Assembly: GCF_947179165.1 (NCBI RefSeq)
Contig: NC_077241.1
Location: 30,561,246-30,625,245 of the forward strand
Reading direction: 5' to 3'
Length of the DNA stretch: 64,000 nt
DNA from: Solanum dulcamara
Taxonomy: Eukaryota > Streptophyta > Magnoliopsida > Solanales > Solanaceae
Under the pieces are notes generated by a model that saw only the letters and a list, made by a program, of their open reading frames with translations, had not been told where the DNA came from and searched no databases. A program made the position numbers and the translations under genes. Positions 45,074 to 56,650 of this stretch are shown here, one piece after another. Numbering within the stretch: the first letter of the stretch is position 1; the number at the start of each line of letters is the position of its first letter.

Positions 45074-48000
45074 TGTCACGACCCAACCCCGTAGGTCACG
45101 ACCGAGGTCCGACCTGGACCCCTCGTACATATATCTATCAACTGTGGTCACATTGAACTGTAAATAAAACAATATCATGTAACAGAGCCCCACTGGGCGA
45201 TAATATTTACATATACCCGTAGCCCTTTATGTTTATATCACAACATGACAGGGCACGTAAGCCGACAAGGCTGCCATAACATAACAACATATACAATATA
45301 TCATATAGACCCAGCTGAACCAAACTGACATATACAACCCACATATACATATCTGCAGACCTCTAAAAATATAAACGACAACATATGGCGGGACAAGGCC
45401 ACCGCCGTACCCTTGAATGGATAAAACAATTTTTATACATCCGTGGATAGTATTAAAAACTAGGCCCTGATACAATAGTGCCTCTTCCAGCTGAGCTGCA
45501 TGGAATCCTAAGCTGACGGACTTCCAAAATATAGATCTGTACCTGCGGGCATGAACGCAGCCCCCCGAGAAAGGAGGTCAGTACAAGATATGTACTGTAT
45601 ATGTAAAATGTAACATAATACACTGGAAGCATATCTGTGATAGAGAAACAGGGGATTAGATATCAATTCAGAAACCTGTACCTATACTTTGTGAATTACA
45701 AAAACATGCATGTTTGAATCATATCATATAGCCGTCCCTTTCGGGTGTCCGGTGAATCACCTCTGTAAAACCATCATGGCCCCAGTGCCATCACCACCTT
45801 ATTACAACATATCATCAAATATCTATACACGTATCCTGGTCCTCTATTGAGGGACTCAAGGAATAATGCAGTGAACTGTGCATGAGAACATATCCTGGCC
45901 CGGGACTTAGGGAAAGAAGTGTTACAATATACACGAGTAGAGTAGTGAGTAATTATATGCAATTTAAATCATTATTAGAGACTTGACCGTATAAGAAGAT
46001 TAAAATTTTATCGAAGGACTCGAGTAGTGGTGTAGTCATCTCGAGTGACTTCTAAATGCCATTATGGCCAATATCCATTATATCTCGGGGCTCCTAGACA
46101 TGTACTAAAGTAAAGCCAAAATCTTATGGAACCAGAAATATTTGTTAACATATAGCCTGTAAGACTTGGAGCATGTACATTTGTTATCTCTTTAGTATAG
46201 AGAAGTTTTCAGGGAAATAGTTCAATTATTATAAAAGTCCGATAATCAGACGTAAATAAGAGATGCAAAGAATGGAGTTACCCTGGAACTCATATCCTGT
46301 TTAACCTACAACTAAGACATGCCAGAAGAAGAAAGAATAGGCTTTACATTACTTGTCTGAATTATTCCTTATCCTGCTTGCCTTGCCGTCCTTTGAACCT
46401 ATTCAACATGAAAGTAATATGAATATGAACCCCTTTTACTTTCCAACACCCCAGGTTACATCTTAGTATTAATGGAATCTATTTCCTTAGTCATTTCCCC
46501 GACTAGTTCTGTTATTCGCTAAGGCATCGATGAAAATTGGGCAGCACATCCCCTATAATGTGCCCTATCCAAATTTCCAATTAGGTCCCTAAGACCTACA
46601 GCCAACCAAAAACAACAACCTGTAGCAATTCACACAAACAATATACAACATAAACTCCAAATGACTTATTCAAAATACGGTAGCACAATAGGGCGTCTAG
46701 CCTTTATTTTGTAACGCCTTTCATTATATGCAACGAGGGGTTGTGTGGATTAAACCAGAAGCACCCTAACCCACATTATAACATATTTAGTCCCTGCAAC
46801 AACACATCATACCCCTGCAGCAGCACCTCATACGAACAACACTATCCTTCGACGATAATTTAACTACAACAATTCCAATTTAGTTTATTTCGAACATCGA
46901 GCATTTCTACGACATTTTAAAACTTTCAGCAGCATAAAAGGGGTGTAATACACCATATAACAACACCATAAGCTTCAAATTGAAAGGAGAAACCTTACCT
47001 TTCCCAAAATTGGGCAAAACTCGCCAAACCTATCAAAACGTGAATTCTGGACAACCTACTGTCTTGTATTGTCGCTTAGTTTCGAAGGGGTAATTGAAGG
47101 AAACAAGATTTGTGGCCTCAATTAAAGTTATAGACATGTTTATCAAGATCGCAAATAATTTTGAATTACCGCTACAGCAATTCTTTATGAAAATATATGA
47201 CCAAAATACTCACAACTGTCCGTGTAGGATTTCCAAAACCAAATCTGGGCAGTACCTCCTCTACACTTCATCACCCTTTTTTGCGAAGCTAAAAGCAAAG
47301 CTTGATTTGAAAATCTAAATAAAAGTTATATAACTATGAAATAACTTTCCAAAACATATTGAATCACCCAAAACTAAGCTATACACAAGAAGTTATATCA
47401 ATATTACTAACAACTATCCCCTCCAAAAACGGGTCTATGCCCTAGCGTTTTCTCTTTAAGTTTTTCTTAGTTTTCCAAGTGAAGAACTGGAAATATGGTT
47501 CCGTAGGCACCGTAATATACATATATACACCTCCACGTAATTAAGGAACACCGTAGATAATTTATTCATGGAAGAAAAGTAAGAAACTTACCTTAACTTC
47601 TCCAAAACGTGGCTGCCTTTCTCCTTTCTCTTCTTCATGTTTTTCTTCTAAGTTCTTGGCTGATTTTTGGATATGTAATGAAGTACTTAGTCATAATACA
47701 TACATATATAGGTTGTCTTAGGAGGTGACACATGTCATCCTCTAAGGGTGGCACGTGTCCAACCCTTATTGGATCACCGAACTATGCAACCACTTAGAGG
47801 CTGCCACATGGCAGTGGGGTCCACCCCCACCCCCAAGTAGGAAGGTGGGTCACCTCCTTGCTTGAGGTGCTGCCACGTGTCACTCTCTTATTGGCTTCCT
47901 TGTTTCATCTTGTTCCCTTCCCCGTGGGTTCGTAATCTCGTCTCATTTTAAGAGCCTATGTAATCCATGCTTCGCAAGCTTGATACGTACTCCAATAGCT

Positions 48001-48239
48001 TAAGTATGTAAGACTTCCAAGTTAGTAGCTTACGTAGGTAACTCGAGTCCTGCGACCCATTACTTGGCCTCCAATTCCTTCCAGACTCTTATGATTTCAT
48101 CTCCAACCTTCTCTACTATGGGGTATCACATTCTCCCTTCCTTAGAGTCGTTTGATAGTGTTGTAGCATATACGGCTCACATGATAATGTCTAAGGAACT
48201 TATGAAACATTCTGAGTTTAAAAAGGGTGGGGTGTAACA
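45074..48239 (-). mobile_element. 3' LTR of element G
   Basis: Plus reading TGTCACGACCCAACCCCGTAGG to AAAAAGGGTGGGGTGTAACA. The end sequence (GAACTTATGAAACATTCTGAG) is closest to element I's LTR start. Hairpin pair near 45557-45597, promoter block at about 47720-47880. Confidence 0.9.
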
Positions 48240-48255
48240 TCCTTCCCCCATTTAG
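48240..48255 (-). promoter_or_regulatory. Polypurine tract of element G
   Basis: Minus strand CTAAATGGGGGAAGGA next to the LTR start at 48239. Confidence 0.9.
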
Positions 48256-48509
48256 AACATTCGTCCCCAAATATTAGACAAAACTTCTCTTAGCACCTTA
48301 TACAAATCGTAGGGAGATTCTTTGCTATTTTCTTAACACATACTTCCATACCAATACTTCATATACGTGTTTTCGGAATCGGGGTTACCTGTAAATATCG
48401 GTTACAGGTGCAAATACTTGTATTTCATGTTCTGTTCAGTTCCCCGATTATCTTCTTTCTGGTTTTGATTTTTCTATTGTATCTTGATGGAAAGCACGTC
48501 TTTAGTCTA

Positions 48510-49531
48510 CAATCTTCCAGTTCGCCAATCTAAGATGGCGATAGGTTTTTTTCCTCACAGGACTCCATCTCCTGGACCTTATTTATGGAATATACCCTGG
48601 GTGACTCGTCAGTATTTGATGGACTGGGCGTATAATTTCCAAATGAGGTGGTAAGCTTAACTTACCAGTCACGTTGCCCACCTTATGAGTAATTTGATAC
48701 CATCTAACATATTCTGGGTCAAGTTCCTTTTCTAGGTGACCCTATGATGAACATCCAATCATCAACTTGAACTCTGCATATCGATGTTGATTATCTGTAT
48801 ATCATTCGTGCCGACTTTGGAATTTTAATCAATAGCTTGCTTAATCATGTTAGGGCCATTGGAATACTGGAGTAGTAATTATTATTGTAGGCAACTTGAT
48901 AAGTGATGGATAATTATTCCAGCTACCTTCAAAGTTAATCTCCCGGCTTGTGACATATCTTCTAGTGTCTAATAGTGCGCTCAGTCTGTTTAGTAGCTCG
49001 AAGGAGAAATACGGTACTAAGAGTTGTTTGTGCTCTTGATCTCTTCTTGGACTGATCTCAAGGCGTTAATTATAATTGAAGTCCCTTTATCTGGGATATT
49101 TGATGAGGAAACCTCACGAAACCTTACTATTTCCTTGTCATATAACTTCACCTAGTTCTAGCGGCATAGGTGGTCTTACTTGGAAGCAAATGAGCTGATT
49201 CGTTAGCCTACTCACAATAACCCATATAGCACCCTACTCATACAGAGTATAACATGGGTGTGTAATGATGTTGATAAATTAGGAATCATTAGCCTCGTAT
49301 AGTCCTTTTCGGCTCTTTCCAGAACTTTAACTGGCATTCGATCTTTTGGGTTCTTCTTCCCCTTTTTTCCCAATCCTTAGATTTGGCTACCGAATAATGA
49401 TGCGTTCCCCACATATAATGTCTCTCATAGTCATTCTGTGCATTGTCTAACATGATCTGGTGTAATTCCAAAGGAATTTTGGCATATAAGCTCGTCATCC
49501 TGTAGTAACCAGCTAGTTCTGCCTGTTTCAT
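48510..49531 (-). pseudogene. Degenerate integrase of element G
   Basis: C-terminal remnants at about 48530-48790 (CCAATCTAAGATGGCGATAG is the antisense of the AILDRQ block; the GNV(T/A)GKL-like block is at about 48660). DDE-core remnant at about 49060-49240 (TGGGTTATTGTGAGTAGGC on the minus strand). An 80-codon open frame at 49289-49531 (MKQAELAGYYRMTSLYAKIP..., HYMWGTHHYSVAKSK) sits at the zinc-finger position. That frame resembles the HHCC region only loosely and is probably the decayed form of it. Confidence 0.5.
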
Positions 49532-49671
49532 TTAAATTCTTTCACCACTTTCCTTAGTGATGCCTATGATAAGCCTCTCCAGCTTATATGTTATCCTTCC
49601 TGTTGATGTGCTATAACTTAAACATGGGACATATTCACTTGCAGATAAGCAAGAATATACGTGAGTGCCTA

Positions 49672-49712
49672 GTTCGGGCACCCGTCATGGCCTATGGGGT
49701 TGGATCGTAACA
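49672..49712 (+). mobile_element. 5' LTR stub of element E
   Basis: GTTCGGGCACCCGTCATGG..., ending GGGGTTGGATCGTAACA directly before the PBS. All but about 40 bases of the LTR are lost. Confidence 0.75.
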
Positions 49713-49716
49713 AAAG

Positions 49717-49728
49717 TGATATCAGAGC
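49717..49728 (+). promoter_or_regulatory. Primer-binding site, initiator tRNA-Met type (element E)
   Basis: TGATATCAGAGC, 4 bases after the LTR end. Same variant as element I. Confidence 0.85.
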
Positions 49729-51220
49729 AGTACTTCCTCGGAATGTCTACAGACCGTGTCTAGTAGAATCTTGTTTATTGGTATGTTGCGTGCCACATCT
49801 ATAAATAGGAGGCTATAGGGCATTTAGGATGTCACCTTTCTTTTATATCTAAGATCGTGCGATAGAGCCTAGCTATAGGATATTCATTTCCTTTTTCTAA
49901 GCTTTGGTTTCAGCCGAAACATGACATTGATAGAAGAAAATGAAAGATGATATTGGAAGCTACCCAGTATACAAGTAAGTAATGGTGTGAAGAAGGCATG
50001 CTAGATAAGGTAAGAAGATTGAAATATGATTGAAATGTAAAGTCGAAGATTTAAGGGAAAAGTAGACTAGAAAGTGTAACGGGTGCAGTTGGAGTTGGAC
50101 ATACGAGGTAAGTCCATTATTTTATACTGTTTTTCATATAGGGAGCCCTGTGTAGAAGTTATATGAATATATATATGTTGGCCCTGTCAGGCATTGTTGG
50201 TATTTTCTGAGTGCAAGTTTGGGATAGTAGAAATATAGAGGAAACTCTACCGAAATTTTTTTGAAATAAAAAGAGAATGAGATATAAAGTTGTAGTATAT
50301 CTTGAGAGATTGTATCCATGATAATGATAAGATCCGACTAAACTAGGAGTACAACTAACTTTGGGAAATAAGAAAATTGCGGTATGGATGGTAATTAGAA
50401 GGTCGATCCTGATATGGTAGAAGAATAGTGATGGATATGAATGTCTTAAGACTGCCTGCGAGGTATTAAGGATGAGAGAATGACGAGGAAGAATAAGGGG
50501 GCTAAGTACACTTGCTCCACCAGGTGGAATTATTCCAGAGTAAGGATCGTGAATAAAGGTTAAGAAATATTACCCTCTATGATTGACCCTGAACAGAATA
50601 TAGTGTTAATATAATGAGGATCATCATGGAAGTACGTAGGGCCTACTAACAAAGTAACTAAAGAATGTGATTGTGGTAAGATTAGGAGTCAACATCGAGT
50701 ACATGATAAGGATGAAAGCGCATGAAGCAGAAAGGGGTATTGTGTATATATACCTCCACTGTGGAAAATAGTAAGACTCCTCAATGATGAAGGAGGTAGC
50801 TCTGCAAGACCATTGATGCATTGCGAGTCCATTAAGAGGAACAAGTGGTATTCACTGGGATGAAGATAGTGTTATAGCAAAGCTAGAAATGCGTGTCATC
50901 AGAGTATAAGTGCCCCCGAATGGAGAATTGGACACGATTATAAGCACTAGTTACGTATTAATTGGGATGAAGGAAATGTGGCTTTGATTAAACTACTACA
51001 TTAGTTATATGACTCGAGTACCAATACTTGGACTAGATTGGGACTAGTTATTGAGAATTTTGAGTACCCCATGGTTATAGTAAGGTTTCTTACCGGGGCA
51101 ACCTAAAGTATAAATGAGTTAACAGAAGGTGTAGACATGGTGCAGTATGTCAAATATGTTGGAACAGAATCATATGTGTATGAACAGTTGAAAATAAATA
51201 GAGGATGACATAGGTACACC
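49729..51220 (+). mobile_element. Non-coding leader and middle module of element E
   Basis: CATTTAGGATGTCACC (49826), ACAAGTAAGTAATGG (49972), GAGGTAAGTCCATTA (50106), GGCCCTGTCAGGC (50180) and AGAGGAAACTCTACC (50236) follow the same order as in elements I, II and H. The second half aligns with 43140-43540. No gag or other product can be read. Confidence 0.65.
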
Positions 51221-51222
51221 CT

Positions 51223-51235
51223 GAAGGGGGGGAAG
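51223..51235 (+). promoter_or_regulatory. Internal polypurine-like tract (element E)
   Basis: GAAGGGGGGGAAG in the context TACACCCTGAAGG...TTGACGAGAG, matching 7240-7262 of element II. Confidence 0.45.
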
Positions 51236-52019
51236 TTGACGAGAGAAATACATGCATGAGATGAAATCGACTGACACTATCACATGTTGACAGGACCGCT
51301 TAAATTTCAAGCAAGATCCCATACTAGCACGAGTTAGCAAGATCTCAAGGCTAATAATAAATAGGTAGAAGCCGCGGTATATGAGACCATGTGAAGAATC
51401 ATGGGTGCCTAAAATAAGGGATGAATACGATAAGAGAGTAGGACTGAGCAAACTAAGGGTTGCAAAAAGGGTAGTAGGGCCATGTTTGATTAAAGATTAA
51501 GATATGGCAACAGCGTCATTGGTCGTTGATATCGGGACGTACAAGTAGAAAGGAAAATAGAAAATATCCTATGGTAGGAAATGAGGATACCAAGGAGTAC
51601 ATAAAGAAAGAAAAGAAAGAAGTAGGGAAAAATAGCTTTAGCACGAGCAAGTCCTAGTGTGAAGTCGATATGTAAAGCAAGATGGGTTGGGAGACAAAAA
51701 GACTGCATTTACCTCATACTAGTGCTGTAAGAGTAGTTGTACAACCTACGAATAGTTATATATAGCAAAAGACTAAGCAGAGGAGTACATGATAAAAAGG
51801 AGTTATGACATTTTGGAGATGTTACAGAAGAATACGAAGAGAAGTTAAATCAAATGGCCAAAAAGGACACAGTCAGGGTTAAATTAAAGATCCACCCCAA
51901 CACCGATTGTAAGAGAGAAGAAGAGAGGTCAAGGTGAAACATAAAGACTAGCGAGAAGAATCTAAGGTAAATCTTGGGCTAAGATAAGTGCCTTTACACA
52001 TTATTGCAAGGATGGCAAT

Positions 52020-52142
52020 GGAATGTGACATGAGGACTTCCCGGGGGGTCATCCATCCTAGTACTACTCATGCCCAATCACGTTTAACTTCAGAATTTTA
52101 TTAGGATCCAGTGCATTCATTAGTGCTGTTATGATCGCACGA
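52020..52142 (-). pseudogene. 5S rRNA-derived segment, copy A (antisense to element E)
   Basis: The minus strand reads GTGCGATCATAACAGCACTA, CTGGATCCTAATAAAATTCT, GAAGTTAAACGTGATTGGGC (box A region), GAGTAGTACTAGGATGGATG (intermediate element) and ACCCCCCGGGAAGTCCTCAT (box C), ending GTCACATTCC. This is essentially all of plant 5S rRNA, with a 4-base AATG duplication and scattered substitutions. Flanks match copies B and D. Confidence 0.9.
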
Positions 52143-52239
52143 GATGGGAGAATCTGAACTAGCGATGAAGCAACGACATGAGATTATGTACCTAGAGTGT
52201 TAAAAGTTATGATAAGGGAATTGTAAAAAAGCTTAAGTA

Positions 52240-52700
52240 AAACAAGAAGGATTAGCTGATTACTAATAAATGGCGCACTTGTATGCCACAGTTCTTAAAT
52301 ATAATACTAGTTAATGATAAGACAAACCACAAAATGTCTATACAGGTCATTGTGTAAGGGGACTTCATCACAACTTGGTAGACAACTCTGATGGGCAAAA
52401 AGCAAAACCCAAAAGGCGAGGGTACCAATTAATGTCATCTAAAGAAGGCAAGAAGTAATATATTAGGTCGAAGATTCCACAATATGACCTTGGCTACAAG
52501 AATCACTTTGCACTCCCTGAACATATAATTCTATATGGAATATTATCCGCAGATTAATAATATCAGCCCATGTTCCTTCAATCAAGGACTACCTGTCCAG
52601 TCAAGATTTTGTAAAATTATAGATCAAGAGGGTGGTGAGACTTTACGGAGTTCCCATAGCTATTATCTTAAATGAAGGAGCCCAAATTATAGTTAACTAC
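52240..52700 (+). pseudogene. Degenerate integrase segment (element E)
   Basis: GATTAGCTGATTACTAATAA, AGCAAAACCCAAAAGGCGAG and ATTATCCGCAGATTAATAAT align with element II 8040-8480 and with the reverse of F (60840-61290). GGAGTTCCCATAGCTATTAT near 52648 corresponds to the region before the second catalytic Asp in element III. Confidence 0.45.
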
Positions 52701-53009
52701 AAAAGATCAGTCCAAAATGAGATTGGGAAGATAGATAGGTCTTCATACACCATTGTACCCTTAGACCGAAGGAAAAACTAAGCTCACTAGCTAAATGCTA
52801 GAAGAGGTGTTGCGATCCTATACGGTTGACTCCAAAGGTAACTTGGATAATTGCCTACTACCTATCAAGAGTATTTACTACATCAACTATCAGTCTAGTC
52901 TTTAGATGGCCCTAGAAGAGACTTGATATTGCAAAAAGAGTAGGTCATCAATTAGTGGGTTGATGTTGGTAAAATGCGACTAATGGGCCCAGGCGTGGTT
53001 CAATAAGCC

Positions 53010-53480
53010 ATCGAGAAGGTGAAGATTATTTAGGAGAGAGTGTTAACAGCTCAGAGTCGACAGAAGTCATATGTAGGTAATCGATGTCGACTTTTAGAGT
53101 TTCAAGTTAATGATTGGGCATTTCTGAAGGTACCCCCCACAGAGAAAGTAATGAGATCCAGCAGGAAAGGGGACCTTAGTCCTAGTCTTCCATGTATCAA
53201 TGGTTTGCGAGTATGTTGGTAATCCAACTTAGGTATATCCCATCGAGGTTATCCAAGTCATAGAGGATTTATCCGATGATAAGCAACCTATTGCCATCCT
53301 GGATCGATGGAGTAGGGGGTGGTGAATTAAGGACGTAGCTTCTGTCAAGGTGTTATGGTGAAATGAGAGTCGCGAAGAAATGACCTTGGGAGCTGAAAGG
53401 GAAATAAAGCACAATTATCCGTACCTATTCTCTACGTCTACATGTAATCCCAACCTTTGGAACTCTGATATTGATTGCTC
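53010..53480 (+). pseudogene. Integrase C-terminal remnant (element E)
   Basis: Frame 53040-53222 reads LTAQSRQKSYVGNRCRLLEF, QVNDWAFLKVPP, then decays. The nucleotide match continues through ATTGCCATCCTGGATCGATG (AILDR block, about 53290), AATGACCTTGGGAGCTGAA and ATCCGTACCTATTCTC, the chromodomain-like tail and protein end of element III. Confidence 0.7.
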
Positions 53481-53581
53481 GGTGAAAGTATGTGTTATTG
53501 CGATGCCACGAAGAAACTCTTTATATAGTCGGTATAAGATCTTGAGGAGGGTTTTGGTTCACATTCGAGGACGAATATTCT

Positions 53582-53595
53582 AAAAGGGGGAATAT
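53582..53595 (+). promoter_or_regulatory. Polypurine tract of element E
   Basis: AAAAGGGGGAATAT directly before the LTR start TGTTATACCCC. Confidence 0.85.
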
Positions 53596-53959
53596 TGTTA
53601 TACCCCATACTTTTGTACATTGGAAGGTTCTTAAGCTTCTTTAGCTTCTTAATAGGCTCTTAAGTTTCTTGAAAGGTTCTTAAGTTTCTTAGAAGTCACC
53701 ATGTGAGACGGAAAATCTATAACACTACCAAAGAACTCTAAGGAAGGGAGAATGTGATTCCCTATAGTAGGGAAGATTGGAAATATGGTTGTAAGAATCC
53801 GGAAGAAGTTGGAGGCCAAGTAATGAGTCATAGGACTCTACTTACATACGTAAGCTACCTACTTGAGAATATTACATACTCAAGCTACTTAAGTACATAC
53901 CAAGCTTACGTAGCAAGGATTACATAGGTTCGTAAAGTAAGATAAGATTACGAATCCAC

Positions 53960-54200
53960 GAGGAGAAAAAGAGAGTGACACGTGGAAGCATGAGAGAGTG
54001 ACACATGGAAGCAAGAGAGAGTGCCACATGGCAGTAGTTGGAGCAAGGGGTAGACTCCACCTTCCACATGGCAGCCTATGGTAGGAGGAAGGGATGTGTT
54101 GGCCCACTTAGGGGTTGACACGTGTCACCACTTAGGGCTTGACATGTGTCACCACTTAGGGGTTGACATATGTCACCCCCTAAAGTAGCCTATATATATC
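53960..54200 (+). promoter_or_regulatory. LTR promoter region of element E with G-box tandem run
   Basis: Four GTGACAC(G/A)TGGAAGC / GCCACATGGCAG blocks (53976-54030), then three TTGACA(C/T)(G/A)TGTCACCAC units of about 25 bp (54115-54178), then CCTATATATATC as TATA (54189). Confidence 0.55.
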
Positions 54201-56009
54201 AGTTTTATGATCATCCTTATCCAACAATTCATTCTTATATTCAAAATTCTAGAAAACTCTAGAGAAAAAACAAAAGAAGAAACTCTAGCTAGAAGAGAAA
54301 GAGAGCCACGGTTTTGGGAGGAAAAAAGAGGTAAGTTCTTCGATTTCTTTCGATGAATTAGATATATACGGTATACCATGAAGGTATGAAGGTGTTATTA
54401 ATATAAATTTATGATTTGGGGCAGCACCAAAAGGACAACAAGCAGCGACAAAGCTTTAGTCCCGCTAAAGGAACTTCCGAGGTAAGTTTTGGCGAGTTTG
54501 GCGAGTTTTGGGTAAGGTAAGGTTTTTCCTTTTAAATTGTAGTTTATTATGTTTTTATGAGGTATATTACATGTCTTAAATAAGGTTGAAAGTGGAAAAT
54601 TCGTATAAGGATGCTTGACATTGGAAACAAACTAAATTAAAGTGGTTATAGCTAAATAAAAGTCGAGTACTGGGTTGATGTTGTGGTGCTGCAGGTGAAG
54701 ATGGTTGGGTTGCATGTTTCATGGCTTTAAAGTGTTTTAAAAAGGGTGTGGGTGCTTTTGGTTTCAGCCACACGACCCTCTGTTTGGTATGGTTAAAGAT
54801 TTTCTGAAATAAAGATTAAAAACTCTATTTTCGTATCATAATTTTGAGCTAGTTGTTTGGAGTTGTATTGTGTAATGTTGGGGTGGTTTACTTGTATATA
54901 TGCTTCTGGTTGTTTTTTTTAGTATGCTTGTTGAAACTGTGGACGACTTGAAACCTCGGGGATGTTGAAGTTACAGGAGAAATGCTGTTCGATTTTGGTA
55001 GCATCGAAACTAGTAACAAACTAGTCGAGGGTAATGGATAAGGAAATGACTCCTATTAGTACTTGGTTGTAGAGTGGGATATTGGAAAGTGAAAGGTTAT
55101 TAATCTTAGTATTACTTTCATGTCAAATAGGTTAAGAAGGTATCAAGGCAACCCGAATTTCAATTAATCCCGAAAAAAGTATGTGAAGCTTTCTTTTGGC
55201 ATGTCTTAGCTTTAAGTGATTGATATACGAAGTGTGGGGATAATTCCATTCATATAACCCCAAGTATGACTCATAAGTCTTATTCACTTCTCGATGGTAG
55301 AATACCTATACTAGTTGAGTTATTGCCTCTCAAGGCTTCTATATGATGGAGAGTAGTAAGTATGTGAAGTTATCTCCTTTATCTTGGCATGTTTTGGCAT
55401 AAGTACGTATTTCTACCCTTTTTTCTTCTTGATATTCCTTTGACAAAAGTGTGGTGCTATGATGGTAAGTAATGCAATAATAAGGTTACGATACCAAGCC
55501 CACGATAGGCTGGGTATGATAAAACTTATTCTTTCTCTTCCTTTGGGATGTCCTAATTGTAAGTAAAATGTGATACGAGCTCTAGGGTAAATCAAATTTT
55601 AAGTGCTAAATATAATCTGTATCTCCTATTCACTTCTGAATTTCAAACTCTTATAGTAAGTTGAACTACTTTCCTTGAACTCCATAGGTTGAGAAGTACT
55701 GGATGTATAAGCTCCTAGTCCCAAGGACTATGTGATGATGGGTATCCCTGATTCTATGAATTGTTAGTATTACTTTAGTACATGTCTAGGGTCCCCGAGA
55801 TCCTAAGTGATATAGGCCTCAATGGCATTTAGAAGGAACTTGAGATGGCTACACTACTATTTTAGTCCTCGGACGGTAGCTTAATCTTTTTATATTTTCG
55901 AGTCTGTAATAATGATTTAGATTGTATATGGTTACTCACTACTTGATTCGTGTATACTGCAATACATCTTTCACCGAGTCCCGGGCTGGCTATAATATAA
56001 TAATTATTA

Positions 56010-56240
56010 TATGATATGTGGATCGAACCGAACATTCCTCAGCATTACTGTATGATATTTGGATCGGACCGAACGTTCCTCGGCTTTACTATGTGATATG
56101 TAGATCGGACCAAACGTTCCTTGGTATTACTATATGATATGTGGATTGGGCCATCGTTCCTCAGTATTATTATACGATGTGCAGATCGGGTCGTATATTC
56201 ATCGGTATGTACTTACTATATACATGGATCGAGCTATACG
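56010..56240. repeat. ~50-bp repeat run in element E LTR
   Basis: Units of the form ATATGTGGATCGGACCGAAC, GTTCCTCGG(T/C)(A/T)TTACT; four to five diverged copies. Same repeat family as 28880-29160 on the other strand. Confidence 0.75.
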
Positions 56241-56650
56241 TTCCATAGTGCTAATAATATATATATACATATAATGATAGAATGATATGGATGGTACACC
56301 AAGTCCTCATAACAGGCCGAGCATAATACGTGATGGTAATATGTATGACTTTCTTTTATATGATGCGAGTACGGTCAATGGTTAAATGTTATACTTGCTC
56401 CATGCATTCCTACGCTAATTGTAATTTCCTTATGATGTCTATGCTTTACATACTTAGTACATATGTCGTATTGACCCCCCTTTCTCTGGGGGCTGCATTC
56501 ATGCCCGCAGGTACAAATACACACTTTGGAGATCCGTCAGCGTAGGAATTCCACTCAGCAATTCAGAAGCGCTCCATTATGTCGGAGCCTAGTTTTAATA
56601 TTAACCCTCAATGTATATATTTATTTGTTCATGGGTACGGCGGGGTCCCT

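Larger units (their letters stand above)
43299..45418. repeat. Second tandem duplication, period 1,060 bp
   Basis: Copy 1 is 43299-44358 and copy 2 is 44359-45418. Each holds H internal sequence (TCGATTTA...), a plus LTR fragment and the first ~345 bases of minus LTR G. Sequence is nearly identical by eye. As G is in both, the duplication came after G's insertion. Confidence 0.88.
45074..49671 (-). mobile_element. Element G: minus-strand, 5'-truncated LARD-like element
   Basis: 3' LTR (45074-48239, 3,166 bp), PPT (48240-48255) and about 1.4 kb of internal sequence with integrase remnants. It is cut at about 49671 by the 5' stub of element E, so PBS, leader and 5' LTR are lost. Confidence 0.82.
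49672..56650 (+). mobile_element. Element E: plus-strand LARD-like element
   Basis: 5' LTR stub (49672-49712), PBS (49717-49728), internal region (49713-53595), PPT (53582-53595) and 3' LTR from 53596, interrupted by element F at 56651. The internal region is 3.88 kb, mostly closed in all frames, with the leader module, an internal polypurine-like tract, an antisense 5S-derived segment and integrase remnants in the same order as element II. Confidence 0.85.
53596..56650 (+). mobile_element. 3' LTR of element E (interrupted by element F)
   Basis: TGTTATACCCCATAC at 53596. Promoter at 53960-54200, splice-donor-like GAGGTAAGTTC at about 54329 and GTAAGGTAAGG at about 54511, ~50-bp repeats at 56010-56240, hairpin pair at 56457-56490. 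It breaks off at CGGGGTCCCT (56650), about 400-450 bases before a normal LTR end. Confidence 0.9.

Noticed and set aside
49289..49531. 80-codon basic open frame as a novel accessory protein of the element
   Set aside because: It occupies the integrase zinc-finger position, and its counterparts in II and F are closed by frameshifts. Decayed integrase is the simpler reading, though weakly supported.
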